A stretch of DNA of 64,000 bases from Lentisphaeria bacterium (GTDB lineage Bacteria; Verrucomicrobiota; Lentisphaeria; Victivallales; Victivallaceae), in contig JAFSTC010000112.1 of assembly GCA_017450705.1 (NCBI GenBank), positions 1 to 64,000 of the forward strand, given 5' to 3'. The translations under genes and the position numbers were made by a program. Under the pieces are notes generated by a model. It was given only the letters and a program-made list of their open reading frames with translations. It was not told the origin of the DNA and ran no database searches. Position 1 is the stretch's first letter. Every line of letters starts with the position of its first letter. Below, one piece after another: positions 44,585-53,818 of this stretch.

Positions 44585-45856
44585 ATGAGTGACAAGATCA
44601 AGGCGTTGGCCATCAACGGCGGAGCGAAAGTCTACGACAAGCCGTTCCCCCCGTGGCCGCAGTTCAACCCCTCCACCGCGCAGAAGGTCGTTGACATCCT
44701 CAACTCCGGCAAAGTCAACTACTGGACCGGCAAGATCGGTCAGAAGTTCGAGGCCGAGTGGAGCAAATGGCTGGGCGTCAAGCACTCCATCAGCGTCGCC
44801 AACGGCACTTGCGCTCTGCACACCGCGCTGTCCTCCCTGGGCGTCGGCCCCGGTGACGAGGTCATCTGCACCTCTTACAGCTTCATCGCTTCCAGCTTCT
44901 GCGCCCTGCAGGCCGGAGCTATGCCCGTCTTCGTCGACGTGGGCACCGATCACCTGCTCAATCCCGCGCTGATCGAGGATGCGATCACCGAGCGCACCAA
45001 GGCCATCGTCGTGGTCCACCTCTACGGCGGCGTCGCCGACATGGATCCCATCATGGAGATCGCCAACAAGCACGGTCTCTACGTCATCGAAGACTGCGCG
45101 CAGTGCTTCGGCGGCATCTACAAGGGCCGCAAAGCCGGTACCATCGGTCACGTCGGCTGCTTCAGCTTCTGCCAGAGCAAGCACTTCACCACCGGCGGCG
45201 AAGGCGGCATGGTCTGCACCAATGACGAGGATCTCGCCTGGGAGTGCCGCTCCTTCCGCGATCACGGCTACGATGTCAAGGCCAAGCTCAATCTGCTGGA
45301 GATGGAAGGCAAACAGCTCTACATCCACCGCCGCGTGGGCTTCAACTTCCGCATGACCGAGATCCAGAGCCAGATCGGTCTGGGCGAACTGGAGCGTTTC
45401 GACTCCTGGAACATGCCCGCCCGCAAGCGCAGCGGCGAGATGCTGCTCAAGGCCTTCAAGGATCACCCGCTGATCAAATATCATCCGATCCACACCCCCG
45501 AACGGCAGAATGCCTTCTGGCTGATCCCGTTCGTGCTGGACACCGACAAACTCACCTGCACCGCCAAGGAATTCATCGCCGCGGTCCAGGCCGAGGGCGC
45601 CATGGCGTACAGTGTTCTGTGGCCTGAGATGTACAAGGAAGAGGCTTTCACCGGCCGCAAGGGCTTCGGTCTGGCCAGCTATCCCTTCAACGATCCCCGC
45701 AGCCGCAACATCGACTACACCAAGTTCAACTGCAAGATGGCGCACTGGCTCACCGACCGCACCATCAGCTTCTGGGCGCATCCGACCTACGGTCCGGAAC
45801 ACATCCAGGCCGACATCGATGCCTTCAACAAGGTTGCCGACGCTTACATGAAGTAA
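44585..45856 (+). CDS. DegT/DnrJ/EryC1/StrS family aminotransferase
   Basis: 423-aa PLP aminotransferase acting on keto-sugars or keto-inositols. VNYWTG..KFEAEW and SVANGTCALHTALSSLG start the fold, and IEDCAQCFGG and SFCQSKHFTTGGEGG follow, the last with the PLP lysine. The ATG at 44585 has AAGGAGA 6 bases upstream; the longer frame reads through the end of gntR. Codon use (CGC, AAG, GGC, CTG) is more biased than in neighbours, suggesting high expression. It is paired with a Gfo/Idh/MocA enzyme 16 bases downstream, a combination typical of amino-sugar or amino-inositol chemistry. Confidence 0.92.
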   Translation: MSDKIKALAINGGAKVYDKPFPPWPQFNPSTAQKVVDILNSGKVNYWTGKIGQKFEAEWSKWLGVKHSISVANGTCALHTALSSLGVGPGDEVICTSYSFIASSFCALQAGAMPVFVDVGTDHLLNPALIEDAITERTKAIVVVHLYGGVADMDPIMEIANKHGLYVIEDCAQCFGGIYKGRKAGTIGHVGCFSFCQSKHFTTGGEGGMVCTNDEDLAWECRSFRDHGYDVKAKLNLLEMEGKQLYIHRRVGFNFRMTEIQSQIGLGELERFDSWNMPARKRSGEMLLKAFKDHPLIKYHPIHTPERQNAFWLIPFVLDTDKLTCTAKEFIAAVQAEGAMAYSVLWPEMYKEEAFTGRKGFGLASYPFNDPRSRNIDYTKFNCKMAHWLTDRTISFWAHPTYGPEHIQADIDAFNKVADAYMK

Positions 45857-45872
45857 GGAAAAGAGGGTTGTC

Positions 45873-46940
45873 ATGGCTAAAGTCAGATATGCGGTCATCG
45901 GTTTCGGCGGCATCGCCGAGAACCGTGTCGCAAAAGAGGGATTTGCTTGTGACAAGACCCGGTTTGCTCCGCTGCAATATGCGGAGCTGATCGGAGCGTT
46001 CGACCTCAATCCGGCCCGTAAGGCCGCGGCCGCCGCGCTGGGACTCAAATGGTACAAATCCGTCGACGATCTGCTCGCCGACAAAAAGATCGATGCCGTT
46101 TACGTCGCCACCAACAACGCCACCCATGCGCCGATGACGATCAAGGCCCTCGAGGCCGGCAAGCACGTCATCGTCGAAAAACCGATCGCGACGTCCATCA
46201 CCGATGCGAAAAAAATGATCGCGACGGCGAAGAGGAAGAAGCTCTCCCTCTCCGTCGATCACATGATGGTCAACAACGCGTTCAACCGGATGGCGAAGAA
46301 GGGCATCGCCGCGGGCAAGCTCGGAACAGTCAACGACTGCTGTTTCCACATGGAGTTCGCCTACGGTTACGATCCGGCCGAAGCCGCCACCTGGCGCTGC
46401 AGCAAGGTGGAGGAAATGGGCGGCCCCATCGGCGATGTGGCGTCCCACTGCTTCTACGTCGCGGAATACGTCTTCGGATCTCCCATCGTCGAGGTCGCGG
46501 CGGTCTATCTGCCCAAGCTCATGGAGATCAAGGCCGAAGACGGCGCCTACATCAAGTTCACCATGGCCAACGGGCTCAAGGGGTCCGTCAAAGTCGCGTT
46601 CAGCGAACTTCGCGGCGGGCTCATCGGGACGCTCTCGAATCTCGGATTCGAGATCTACGGCTCCGAAGGCGTCCTGCGCAGCTTCGGTTCTATGTTCCAG
46701 CTCTCCGGCCACGGCGACGAGCCTTACAAGATGCGGCTCGAACTTGAGACGGCCTCCGGCGTCAAGAATCTCCGGCCGCGGATCTTCCCGAACATCTATC
46801 AGACGCTCATCGAAGATCATGCGAAGTCCGTGCTTTCCGGCCGCCGTCTGACCGGCGAGAACGGTCTGCACAACCTGGAGCTCTGCGCCGCCAGTCACAA
46901 GTCCGCCAAGAGCGGCGGAAAGGCGATCCGGCTGAAGTAA
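45873..46940 (+). CDS. Gfo/Idh/MocA family oxidoreductase
   Basis: 355-aa NAD(P)-dependent dehydrogenase. RYAVIGFGGIAENRVA is the Rossmann motif, ATNNATHAPMTIKALEAGKH is conserved, and VEKPIATSITDAKKM carries the EKP lysine. VDHMMVNNAFNRMA and GGPIGDVASHCFYVAEYVFG align with the catalytic His region. It probably acts in series with the DegT aminotransferase: oxidation to a ketone, then amination, or the reverse. GAGGG precedes the ATG. The operon ends at a hairpin (46960-46992). Confidence 0.92.
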   Translation: MAKVRYAVIGFGGIAENRVAKEGFACDKTRFAPLQYAELIGAFDLNPARKAAAAALGLKWYKSVDDLLADKKIDAVYVATNNATHAPMTIKALEAGKHVIVEKPIATSITDAKKMIATAKRKKLSLSVDHMMVNNAFNRMAKKGIAAGKLGTVNDCCFHMEFAYGYDPAEAATWRCSKVEEMGGPIGDVASHCFYVAEYVFGSPIVEVAAVYLPKLMEIKAEDGAYIKFTMANGLKGSVKVAFSELRGGLIGTLSNLGFEIYGSEGVLRSFGSMFQLSGHGDEPYKMRLELETASGVKNLRPRIFPNIYQTLIEDHAKSVLSGRRLTGENGLHNLELCAASHKSAKSGGKAIRLK

Positions 46941-46957
46941 AGACCGGTCATCGCAAA

Positions 46958-46994
46958 AGAGGGGCTGCCGCGGAACTTCCGCGACAGCCCCTTT
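46958..46994. terminator. Bidirectional terminator between convergent operons
   Basis: GGGGCTG (46961-46967) pairs with CAGCCCC (46985-46991) with an inner CGCGG/CCGCG stem. The T-runs on each side are short (TTT on the plus strand, TCTTTT on the minus strand). Confidence 0.65.
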
Positions 46995-47014
46995 CTCGTA
47001 GTCCCCGACGGGAA

Positions 47015-49432
47015 TTATTTTTTCGTCAGCACCAGCATGTCGATCCAGATGGCGTTTTCCTTTTTCGAGCCGGGCACGTAGGCGGGACCGGTGAATTTCG
47101 CGGACATCCACACCTCGTCCCACACGTTGTCGGCGGCAGTCCCGTCGGTAAGCGCGTAGAGGTGGTTGGTCTTGGCCTGGATGGCCCAGCCCTGGCCCCA
47201 GAAGCTGGAGCGGTGCTTGAGCTCGATCTTGCCCGGCAGGCGGAACCAGTGATATTTTTCGTCCTGCGGGACCTTCTTCAGCCGGAGCTGGACGGCCCCG
47301 CCCATGTTGTTGCCGTTGCGGAGCTGGAAGAAGGTGGTCCGGAATTTGTGCTTTCCCGGAATGATCTTGTCCACGCCGTGCCAATCGGGATCTTTGCCCG
47401 CGGACTTCAGCGCCTTGCCCTGGATCGAGTCGGGATCGGCGGTGACGGCCGAGCCCAGGTACTTGACGGGCGTGAAATGGGGAAAGGCGATCATCCGGAA
47501 CTTTTCGTCGGGCACGTCCTTGAATTTTTCCGGCCGCTTCAAGTTGCTGGCCACGGAGAGAAAGCGCTTTTCGAAGGCCTTGTCGAGGACTTCCGGTTTG
47601 GCGCAGGGATAGCGGCGGATGTATTTTTTGACGAGACTTCGGCACTCCGGCACCAGATCGTCCACGTCAAGACCGTTGGCCTTGAAGATCCTTTTGAACG
47701 AGGGCCGCAGGGCCAGGATCGACCAGACGACGGCGATGCGCTCGAACTCGACGCGCTTCCTGAAAACACTGTCCTCCGGCAGGGCTTCGGCCTCTTTTTT
47801 CAGCATGGTGTAGGCATTGAAGAGGAAGGGCACATCGGCATAACTCCAGTTGGCCGCGCCGTAGCTGGGCTGGCGGCCGGGGTGCTTTTTGATCCCGGCC
47901 CGGATCTCGTTGAACCACTTCTGCAGCGCCGGGCCCGCCGGACCGTAATAGTATTTGAAAAACACGTCGGCCAGTTTTTCGGGGTCGGCGTCGGGATCGG
48001 CCATCAGGTGATTGGCCGTGAAATACGCAAGATCGATGAAGTTTTGCGGCGCGGCGTAGTCGCGCCCGGCTTCGATGAAGAGCTCCGTCACGCCGACGGA
48101 ACGGAAAAACTTGAAGTCGCTCTGCAGGGCGTCGAAGACAGTCTCCACCCGGGGCGGCGTGAAATAGGTGTCGCCGCCTAAATTCCAGTAGTCCCAGACG
48201 GCCAGCCGCGAGGCCCGGGTCTGCCAGGCGCGGATGCGTTCCATGCTCTCCTTGTTGATGGGGTGGGTCAGCGGTACAAAAGGATCGCTCACCGTGAACC
48301 TGTCGCCGGTCTGGATCAGCACGTTTTTCTCGGGCAGCGTTTTGGTCGGCGGGGGATTGGTGGAGAGCGACCCGCTGGTGCGGATGACGATCTCGGGGTA
48401 CTCCTTGCGGATCTCCCGCGCGATAGTGTTGATGAAACGCATGAGCAGTCCCAGTTCCGTGCCTTCCTCTTTTATGATCGCCTTGCAGGCGGGGCATTTG
48501 CAGATGTAGGGCATTCTATCCAGTTTGCTGATGTCGTAGACGTAGCTCCACTCTTCGGCGGGGCGTGAAGCGTGGTCTTTTTTGATCATTTCCCGCAGGG
48601 AGTTCAGCGCCACCTGCGCGACTTCCGGATTGGACATGCACAGACTGCCGCCGACGTGGGGCCTCTCCGGCGGGAACCGTTTCCCTTTTTCGTTCATCGA
48701 GAAGTATTCCGGATGTGTTTTGAAATATTTTTCCGGAGGCACGAAAAGATCCAACGTGTGATAGGGGTAATCCTGGGCGAGGTTGTAACTGCCGTATTCG
48801 TAGAGGGCCCGCAGGCGTTTCTGGCTCTGGGAGCCGTTGATCCTGTTCCTCAGGACCCAGAGGAGATAGGCCTGTTTGACCTTTTCGTCGGCCCGGACTT
48901 TCTGGAGCATGTGGCCGTTGCCGTCATAGATCAGACGGCCGTCGAAGAGGGGCCTCTTCCGTTCGAAGGCGCCGCTGTAAACAAGATCGGTGCTTTGGGG
49001 CACGGCGTCCTGATCGAAGGTGAGGGCGTAACAGCCCAGCCTGTTCAGAAGCGCCCATGCCGCGTAAAAGCCTCCGATCAGTCTGCCGCCGGTCAGGATG
49101 AGACGCCGGCCGTCGGGGGAGGAGATGCACCACTCTTCGGCCTTGAATGCGGGGAAGGCCTTTTGGGCCGCCGCTTGGGTCGGCCCGACATAAACGGCAT
49201 TGCCCGTGACCTTGCTTTCGGGAACGACGGCAAATTCCGCTCCGGTCATCCGGCCCAGATAATTGCGAAGGTCCTCCGCCGCCATGCGGTCGAATTTGCC
49301 GGGGTTGTCGGGCAGGGCGATGACGCACGCCGCTTTGCCGCCACGGGCAAGTTCGAAGGGTTTTTCCGCCGCCTGAAGCCCCGTCAGGGCCGCGGCGAGA
49401 AGTGCGGTAAGAAAACAACTGAAGATCCTCAT
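47015..49432 (-). CDS. DUF4838 secreted protein, putative glycan-degrading enzyme
   Basis: 805-aa protein with a signal peptide (MRIFSCFLTALLAAALTGLQAA). An N-terminal GH67/GH84-like alpha/beta domain (residues about 25-160, VIALPDNPGKFDRMAAEDL and GGFYAAWALLNRLGC) precedes a TIM-barrel-like core. There ICKCPACKAIIKEEG, IVIRTSGSL and WDYWNLGGD are typical of the DUF4838 family. A C-terminal beta-sandwich follows. Some DUF4838 relatives sit with hexosaminidases; the activity here is unproved. It follows its paralog by 42 bases. Confidence 0.83.
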   Translation of the reverse strand: MRIFSCFLTALLAAALTGLQAAEKPFELARGGKAACVIALPDNPGKFDRMAAEDLRNYLGRMTGAEFAVVPESKVTGNAVYVGPTQAAAQKAFPAFKAEEWCISSPDGRRLILTGGRLIGGFYAAWALLNRLGCYALTFDQDAVPQSTDLVYSGAFERKRPLFDGRLIYDGNGHMLQKVRADEKVKQAYLLWVLRNRINGSQSQKRLRALYEYGSYNLAQDYPYHTLDLFVPPEKYFKTHPEYFSMNEKGKRFPPERPHVGGSLCMSNPEVAQVALNSLREMIKKDHASRPAEEWSYVYDISKLDRMPYICKCPACKAIIKEEGTELGLLMRFINTIAREIRKEYPEIVIRTSGSLSTNPPPTKTLPEKNVLIQTGDRFTVSDPFVPLTHPINKESMERIRAWQTRASRLAVWDYWNLGGDTYFTPPRVETVFDALQSDFKFFRSVGVTELFIEAGRDYAAPQNFIDLAYFTANHLMADPDADPEKLADVFFKYYYGPAGPALQKWFNEIRAGIKKHPGRQPSYGAANWSYADVPFLFNAYTMLKKEAEALPEDSVFRKRVEFERIAVVWSILALRPSFKRIFKANGLDVDDLVPECRSLVKKYIRRYPCAKPEVLDKAFEKRFLSVASNLKRPEKFKDVPDEKFRMIAFPHFTPVKYLGSAVTADPDSIQGKALKSAGKDPDWHGVDKIIPGKHKFRTTFFQLRNGNNMGGAVQLRLKKVPQDEKYHWFRLPGKIELKHRSSFWGQGWAIQAKTNHLYALTDGTAADNVWDEVWMSAKFTGPAYVPGSKKENAIWIDMLVLTKK

Positions 49433-49474
49433 GAAAAACCGTTCCTTTCGTGCCGGTCGTTTATCATCATCGAA

Positions 49475-51871
49475 CTATTTTTTCGGATGTCTGACGAGGA
49501 CGGCCATGTCCACCCAGATCGCGTTTTTCTTCGTCGAACCCTTGACGTAGGCGGGGCCGGTGAACTTTGCGGAGAACCAGACTTCGTCCCAGGTGTTGTC
49601 CCGGGGATCGCCGTCGGTCAGCTTGTAGAGGTGGCCGGACGCCGCCTGGATGGCCCAGCCGTGGCCCCAGAAATAGGAGGTCCCCTTGAGCTCGAGTTTG
49701 CCCGGCATCCTGTACCAGTGGTACTTTTCGTCCTGCGGCACCTCGCGGATGGTCAGCTGAACGGCGCCGGGCATCCGGTGGTTGCCCCAGCGGAAGAAGG
49801 TCGTGCGGAACTTGCCGGGAAGCATTTTTGCGACGCCGTGGCGCGACGGATCCGGATTGGCGGAACACAGCGCCTTGCCCTGAATGGAGTCGGGGTCGTC
49901 GACCACATAGGAATTGGATCTGATCTTTTTGGAAAAATGCGGGTAGGCGATCATGCGGAAGTGTTCATCGGGCACACCCTTGAATTTTTCCGGACGGCGC
50001 AGATTCATGTCGGCCATTTTGAAGGCTTCCTCGAAATCCTTCATGATCCGGGTCAGGTCGTTGGCCGTGAAGCGGGCAACGTGTCTTTTGACCAGCTCGC
50101 GGCACTCCTGCGGCAGGGATTTATCCAGATCGATGCCGTGGGCCTTGAAGACCGCGCGGTAGGAATCGCGCTTGGCGACGGCATACCAGACGAAGGAGAT
50201 CATTTCGTCCTCGACGCGCTGCTTCCAGGGCTGGTCGAGGGACGCGGCCAGTTTCTTCATCGCGGCATAGGATCCGTAGAGAAACTCCGGCGTCATGTAG
50301 TTCCATGCGCCGACGACGGCGCTGGTCTGGCGCTCCTCGTGTTTCATGGTTCCCGTGCGGATGACATCGAATATCTTGCGCATCTGCGGGGCCGCGGGGC
50401 CGTAATAATACTTGAAGTAGATGTCGATCAGCCGTTCCACGTCCTGATCGGGATCCATGAGCAGCATGCTGCCGAGGAAATAGGAGAGGTCGATGAAACT
50501 CTGGGAGGCGTACCAGCAGCGGCCGGCCTCGACGAAGACGTCCGTGACGTGCATGTCGCGGAAAAATTTGAAGTCCGGCGCAATGGCGTTGACCACCGTA
50601 CAGGGCTGGGGGGGCTTGAGGTAGCCGCCCAGATTCCAGTAGTCCCAGACCATAAGGCGCTTGGCGGCCTTTTGCCATTTTGAAAAGTAGTCCAGTCGGC
50701 CTGCGTTGATCGGGTGCGTCAGGGGACGGAAGGGGTCGCTTTCGGTGAATTTATCCGTGAGGAAGATCAGCACGTTGTCCACCGGCATGATCTTTTTGGG
50801 CGGCGTCACTGAGGGACCGTAGGCGAAGGTGCGGATGACGATCTCGGGATACTCTTTGCGGATCTCCGTTGCGACATGATTGATGTAATCCAGAAGCAGT
50901 CCCGTTTCGGAGCCCTCGTAGTCCGTGATCTTTTTGCATTCGGGGCACTGGCAGAGACGGGGGGAATTGTCCAGCGTGGAGATATCGTAGATGACCGGCC
51001 ATTTTTCCTTCGGAAGGGTTTTGCGGTCCTTTTCAATCATGGCCCGCAGGGATTTGAGGGTATGTTTCCTGACGGCCTGGCTGGACATGCACACGCAGCC
51101 GGAGTAGGCGAATTTCAGGGGTTTGTATCGCTTTCCGGCTTCGTTCATGGCGAAGTATTCCGGATGGGTGTCGAAGAGTTTGGGATCGACATACGCGCTC
51201 AGGGAGTGGGACGAGGGCCGGGTCGTCACATTGTGCCCGCCGTAAGACCACAGGGGCACGTCCCGCCCCTTGCCGCCGTTCTGGCCGCTCCGGAGCATCC
51301 AGAGGTGGTAGGCATCGACGGCCTTCTGATCCGCTTTGACGATAAAAAGCCAGCGGGTGACGCCCTCTCCGATGCGGCGGCCCTCGAAGGCCGGTTTCTT
51401 CCGGACCGGTTTCACATCGCAGGCCAGACGCGGGCGCTTTGGGATAGAGGTCGCCGCCATCGTCAGCGGGTAGCAGTCCAGTTGATTGAGAAGCTGCCAG
51501 ACGGCGTAGAACGCGCCGATGGGATACCCTCCCGAGAGGATCAGGTCATCTCCAGCGGGGCTGATCACCCAGGTCTCCGCGGAGAGTTTTTTGACATCGA
51601 TCCCGTTTTCCCGGGCCAGACGGGTGTTGCCGATGAAGATGCCTTTTTTCCCGGAGTACCGGGACTCGGGAACGATCTCGAGAGCCGCCCCCGACATGGC
51701 GGTGAAAAACGTCTGAAGATCTTCCGCCGCCTGTTTCTCGAAGCCGACGGGTTTGTCGGGCAGGACGATCCGGTAAAGGGCTTGTCCCCGATCGGCGAAG
51801 ACGAACTCGGCGGCGCACAGCGCCCAGCCGCACAGCAGTGAAAGGCAGACGGGAAAAAGCCTGTTCTTCAT
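49475..51871 (-). CDS. DUF4838 secreted protein, paralog of the next gene
   Basis: 798-aa protein with a signal peptide (MKNRLFPVCLSLLCGWALCAA) and the same domain order as the 47015 product, with which it shares YPEIVIRT, FIEAGRxYA/FVEAGRCWYA, VWDYWNLGG and a VPQDEKYHW...LPGKxELK segment. The two look like a tandem duplication that has diverged, perhaps for two related linkages. GAGGAG lies 8 bases before the ATG. It follows the pseudopilin gene by 15 bases. Confidence 0.83.
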   Translation of the reverse strand: MKNRLFPVCLSLLCGWALCAAEFVFADRGQALYRIVLPDKPVGFEKQAAEDLQTFFTAMSGAALEIVPESRYSGKKGIFIGNTRLARENGIDVKKLSAETWVISPAGDDLILSGGYPIGAFYAVWQLLNQLDCYPLTMAATSIPKRPRLACDVKPVRKKPAFEGRRIGEGVTRWLFIVKADQKAVDAYHLWMLRSGQNGGKGRDVPLWSYGGHNVTTRPSSHSLSAYVDPKLFDTHPEYFAMNEAGKRYKPLKFAYSGCVCMSSQAVRKHTLKSLRAMIEKDRKTLPKEKWPVIYDISTLDNSPRLCQCPECKKITDYEGSETGLLLDYINHVATEIRKEYPEIVIRTFAYGPSVTPPKKIMPVDNVLIFLTDKFTESDPFRPLTHPINAGRLDYFSKWQKAAKRLMVWDYWNLGGYLKPPQPCTVVNAIAPDFKFFRDMHVTDVFVEAGRCWYASQSFIDLSYFLGSMLLMDPDQDVERLIDIYFKYYYGPAAPQMRKIFDVIRTGTMKHEERQTSAVVGAWNYMTPEFLYGSYAAMKKLAASLDQPWKQRVEDEMISFVWYAVAKRDSYRAVFKAHGIDLDKSLPQECRELVKRHVARFTANDLTRIMKDFEEAFKMADMNLRRPEKFKGVPDEHFRMIAYPHFSKKIRSNSYVVDDPDSIQGKALCSANPDPSRHGVAKMLPGKFRTTFFRWGNHRMPGAVQLTIREVPQDEKYHWYRMPGKLELKGTSYFWGHGWAIQAASGHLYKLTDGDPRDNTWDEVWFSAKFTGPAYVKGSTKKNAIWVDMAVLVRHPKK

Positions 51872-51886
51872 TTTTTTCTCCTCAGA

Positions 51887-52588
51887 TCAGTAGAACCAGG
51901 GTTTCGTTTTTCTGGCGCGGTCCGTCCAGGCGCCCGGCATCAGCGAGAGCGGCATCGTTTCCGCGTGTCCGTCGGTGAAGACCATGTTGATGACGCCGCC
52001 GTGCCGAACGAAGTCGCTGCCCTCGGGGCCGGGGCCGTCGGTTTCCGCCTGGGAGGGGTCGATCTGGTATGCTCTGCAGTCTCCCGCGAGAGCGATCCGG
52101 GAGGGAGCCTTGACGGTCGTACTTTTGAAGAACGCCTGAGTCGGGTCCAGGCGCCAGCCCCCTTTCTGCAGGTAAGCGGTCGCTTTCCCCTGCAGATAGA
52201 GTCCTTTGTTGATGCCGAAATGGCTGTAGCCGCCGCCGCTTGGAACAGACGGGCAGCAGAGAACTCCGCCTTTGATCGCGTGCTGCTTCGGGATCAGTTT
52301 CGTTCCCATGAGCAGCGTGGCCCATGACCAGCCGAAATTGGTGTCCGCAGTGGGGAACAGCGGCGTCTGGTAGGCCGCATGCACCCAGTTGCAGGGGAAC
52401 ATCGCATCGTAATTGTCGGTATACTGCATGTACACGTTGCCAAGACCTTTGATGTTGTTCATGCACGACGCCTTCTTGCCGGCCATGCGGGCCTGCTGCA
52501 GCGCGGGCATGAGCATCGCCGCGAGGATCGCGATGATGGCGATCACGACCAGCAGCTCGATCAGGGTGAAAAGATGTTTCGCTTTCAT
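51887..52588 (-). CDS. Prepilin-type N-terminal cleavage/methylation protein (pseudopilin-like)
   Basis: 233-aa protein. [20 protein letters not shown] is the prepilin cleavage site and helix (cleavage before F7), with only a six-residue leader, [18 protein letters not shown] is the C-terminal DGH module. The ATG at 52588 overlaps the lacI stop (ATGA) and has GAGGAGAAG just upstream, so regulator and pseudopilin are translationally coupled. Its position before two DUF4838 genes suggests it serves their surface display or secretion, though this is unproven. Confidence 0.88.
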   Translation of the reverse strand: MKAKHLFTLIELLVVIAIIAILAAMLMPALQQARMAGKKASCMNNIKGLGNVYMQYTDNYDAMFPCNWVHAAYQTPLFPTADTNFGWSWATLLMGTKLIPKQHAIKGGVLCCPSVPSGGGYSHFGINKGLYLQGKATAYLQKGGWRLDPTQAFFKSTTVKAPSRIALAGDCRAYQIDPSQAETDGPGPEGSDFVRHGGVINMVFTDGHAETMPLSLMPGAWTDRARKTKPWFY

Positions 52589-53661
52589 AACTTCTCCTCG
52601 TGTTGTGCGGCGACCTCTTGTCCGGCCGGGATGAACAGGGGCTTGAACACCACCGTGCGCGGCGTCGGATCGTCGATCAGGTTGAAAATTTGTTCGCAGA
52701 GTTTGTCGGACTCCGCATCGAGATCGTAGCAGATGTAGTTGACCCCGTCGTCGGGAAGCGGTCTCAACGGGCTTTTCCATTCATAGGTAATCATGTGAAA
52801 ATCTTTTCCCGGTTTTCTGCCGCGGGCAACCAGTTCGTCGTACAGGGCGTAAGCGCTTTGTCCGCTGCAGAAGAATGCGGAGAATCCGCTCAGCCTGTCG
52901 TAGTTTTCGATGACGATCCGGCGGGCGATCCGGTAATATCTGTCGTGCGGGATGTCGTCATTTCCGCCGAAGAGGATGGACGGCATTGCCGAAAAATCAC
53001 GGCCGAGGGCGGTTCCGCAGCTTCGGATGGTGGCGATCTTCGTCCGCGATGATAAATTGTCCCGTCCGAAGTAGACGAGCCCGGAGAGCATCGACTTGGG
53101 AATGGAGCGCAGCGCCTCCCGGATCGTCTCCCTGTCGTCGCGGATGAAGTACGAAAGCCAATGGAACTCCGGATACGGATTGCGGACGGACTGGGCGTTG
53201 AGCCTCAGGATCAGACGGGAACTGATCTTGTGCAGAAACTCGAGGGATTGCCCTTTGAGCAACCCGCCGCCTATCACATAAACGTCGGCCTCCTTCGATC
53301 TTAAGATATTTTTGACGCTCGAAACCAGCTTCTGCGGAGAAAAATCCACGCGGATCAGCTCGAGGATGTAGCCGCTGGCCTGCAGACGGTCGCAGAGATG
53401 GCGGATCGCAAGATTCTGTCCCTGACTCAGATCCCGCTCCATGCTGCCCAGCAGCAGGGCGATGCGGAAAGTCTTCAAAAACACTCCCGCCCTGCGGGCG
53501 CTGCGGGATCTCAGTCCGAATTGTCCCGAGAGCAGACGGATCTCCTCCCGCTTCGCGCGGCTGATCCGCCAGGCCTGATCGGGATTCAGTGCGCGGGAAA
53601 CCGTCGAAGGACTCACCTTCGCAAGTTTCGCGATCTGTTCACCTGTCACCCGCTGTTTCAT
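52585..53661 (-). CDS. LacI-family transcriptional regulator
   Basis: 358-aa regulator. The helix-turn-helix [20 protein letters not shown] is at residues 6-25, with the hinge about 45-60, then a periplasmic-binding-protein-like effector domain ([43 protein letters not shown]). It heads an operon with a pseudopilin and two DUF4838 genes. An inverted repeat (53710-53728) overlapping its -35 box is a plausible autoregulatory site. Confidence 0.92.
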   Translation of the reverse strand: MKQRVTGEQIAKLAKVSPSTVSRALNPDQAWRISRAKREEIRLLSGQFGLRSRSARRAGVFLKTFRIALLLGSMERDLSQGQNLAIRHLCDRLQASGYILELIRVDFSPQKLVSSVKNILRSKEADVYVIGGGLLKGQSLEFLHKISSRLILRLNAQSVRNPYPEFHWLSYFIRDDRETIREALRSIPKSMLSGLVYFGRDNLSSRTKIATIRSCGTALGRDFSAMPSILFGGNDDIPHDRYYRIARRIVIENYDRLSGFSAFFCSGQSAYALYDELVARGRKPGKDFHMITYEWKSPLRPLPDDGVNYICYDLDAESDKLCEQIFNLIDDPTPRTVVFKPLFIPAGQEVAAQHEEKL

Positions 53662-53687
53662 GCCGATACTTTCCTCCCGCTCCGGAT

Positions 53688-53716
53688 AATATAGTCAAAG
53701 GGAGCGTGATTTGCAA
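53688..53716 (-). promoter_or_regulatory. Promoter of the lacI-pseudopilin-DUF4838 operon
   Basis: Minus strand TTGCAA (53716-53711), 17-base spacer, TATATT (53693-53688). Confidence 0.7.
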
Positions 53717-53728
53717 ATATATTGCACA
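53710..53728 (-). promoter_or_regulatory. Candidate LacI-family operator
   Basis: TTTGCAA-ATATA-TTGCACA, an inverted repeat with one mismatch per arm, covers the -35 box. A second looser TTGCAA...TGCAA pair lies at about 53771-53795. Binding here would block the operon's own promoter. Confidence 0.4.
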
Positions 53729-53818
53729 ATACGGAGCCTGAACAAACTTAATTATTTTGTTTCAAATCTGTTGCAATATTTTTCGCGTGTGCAATAAAAA
53801 TTTTTTGACAGATTTTTT

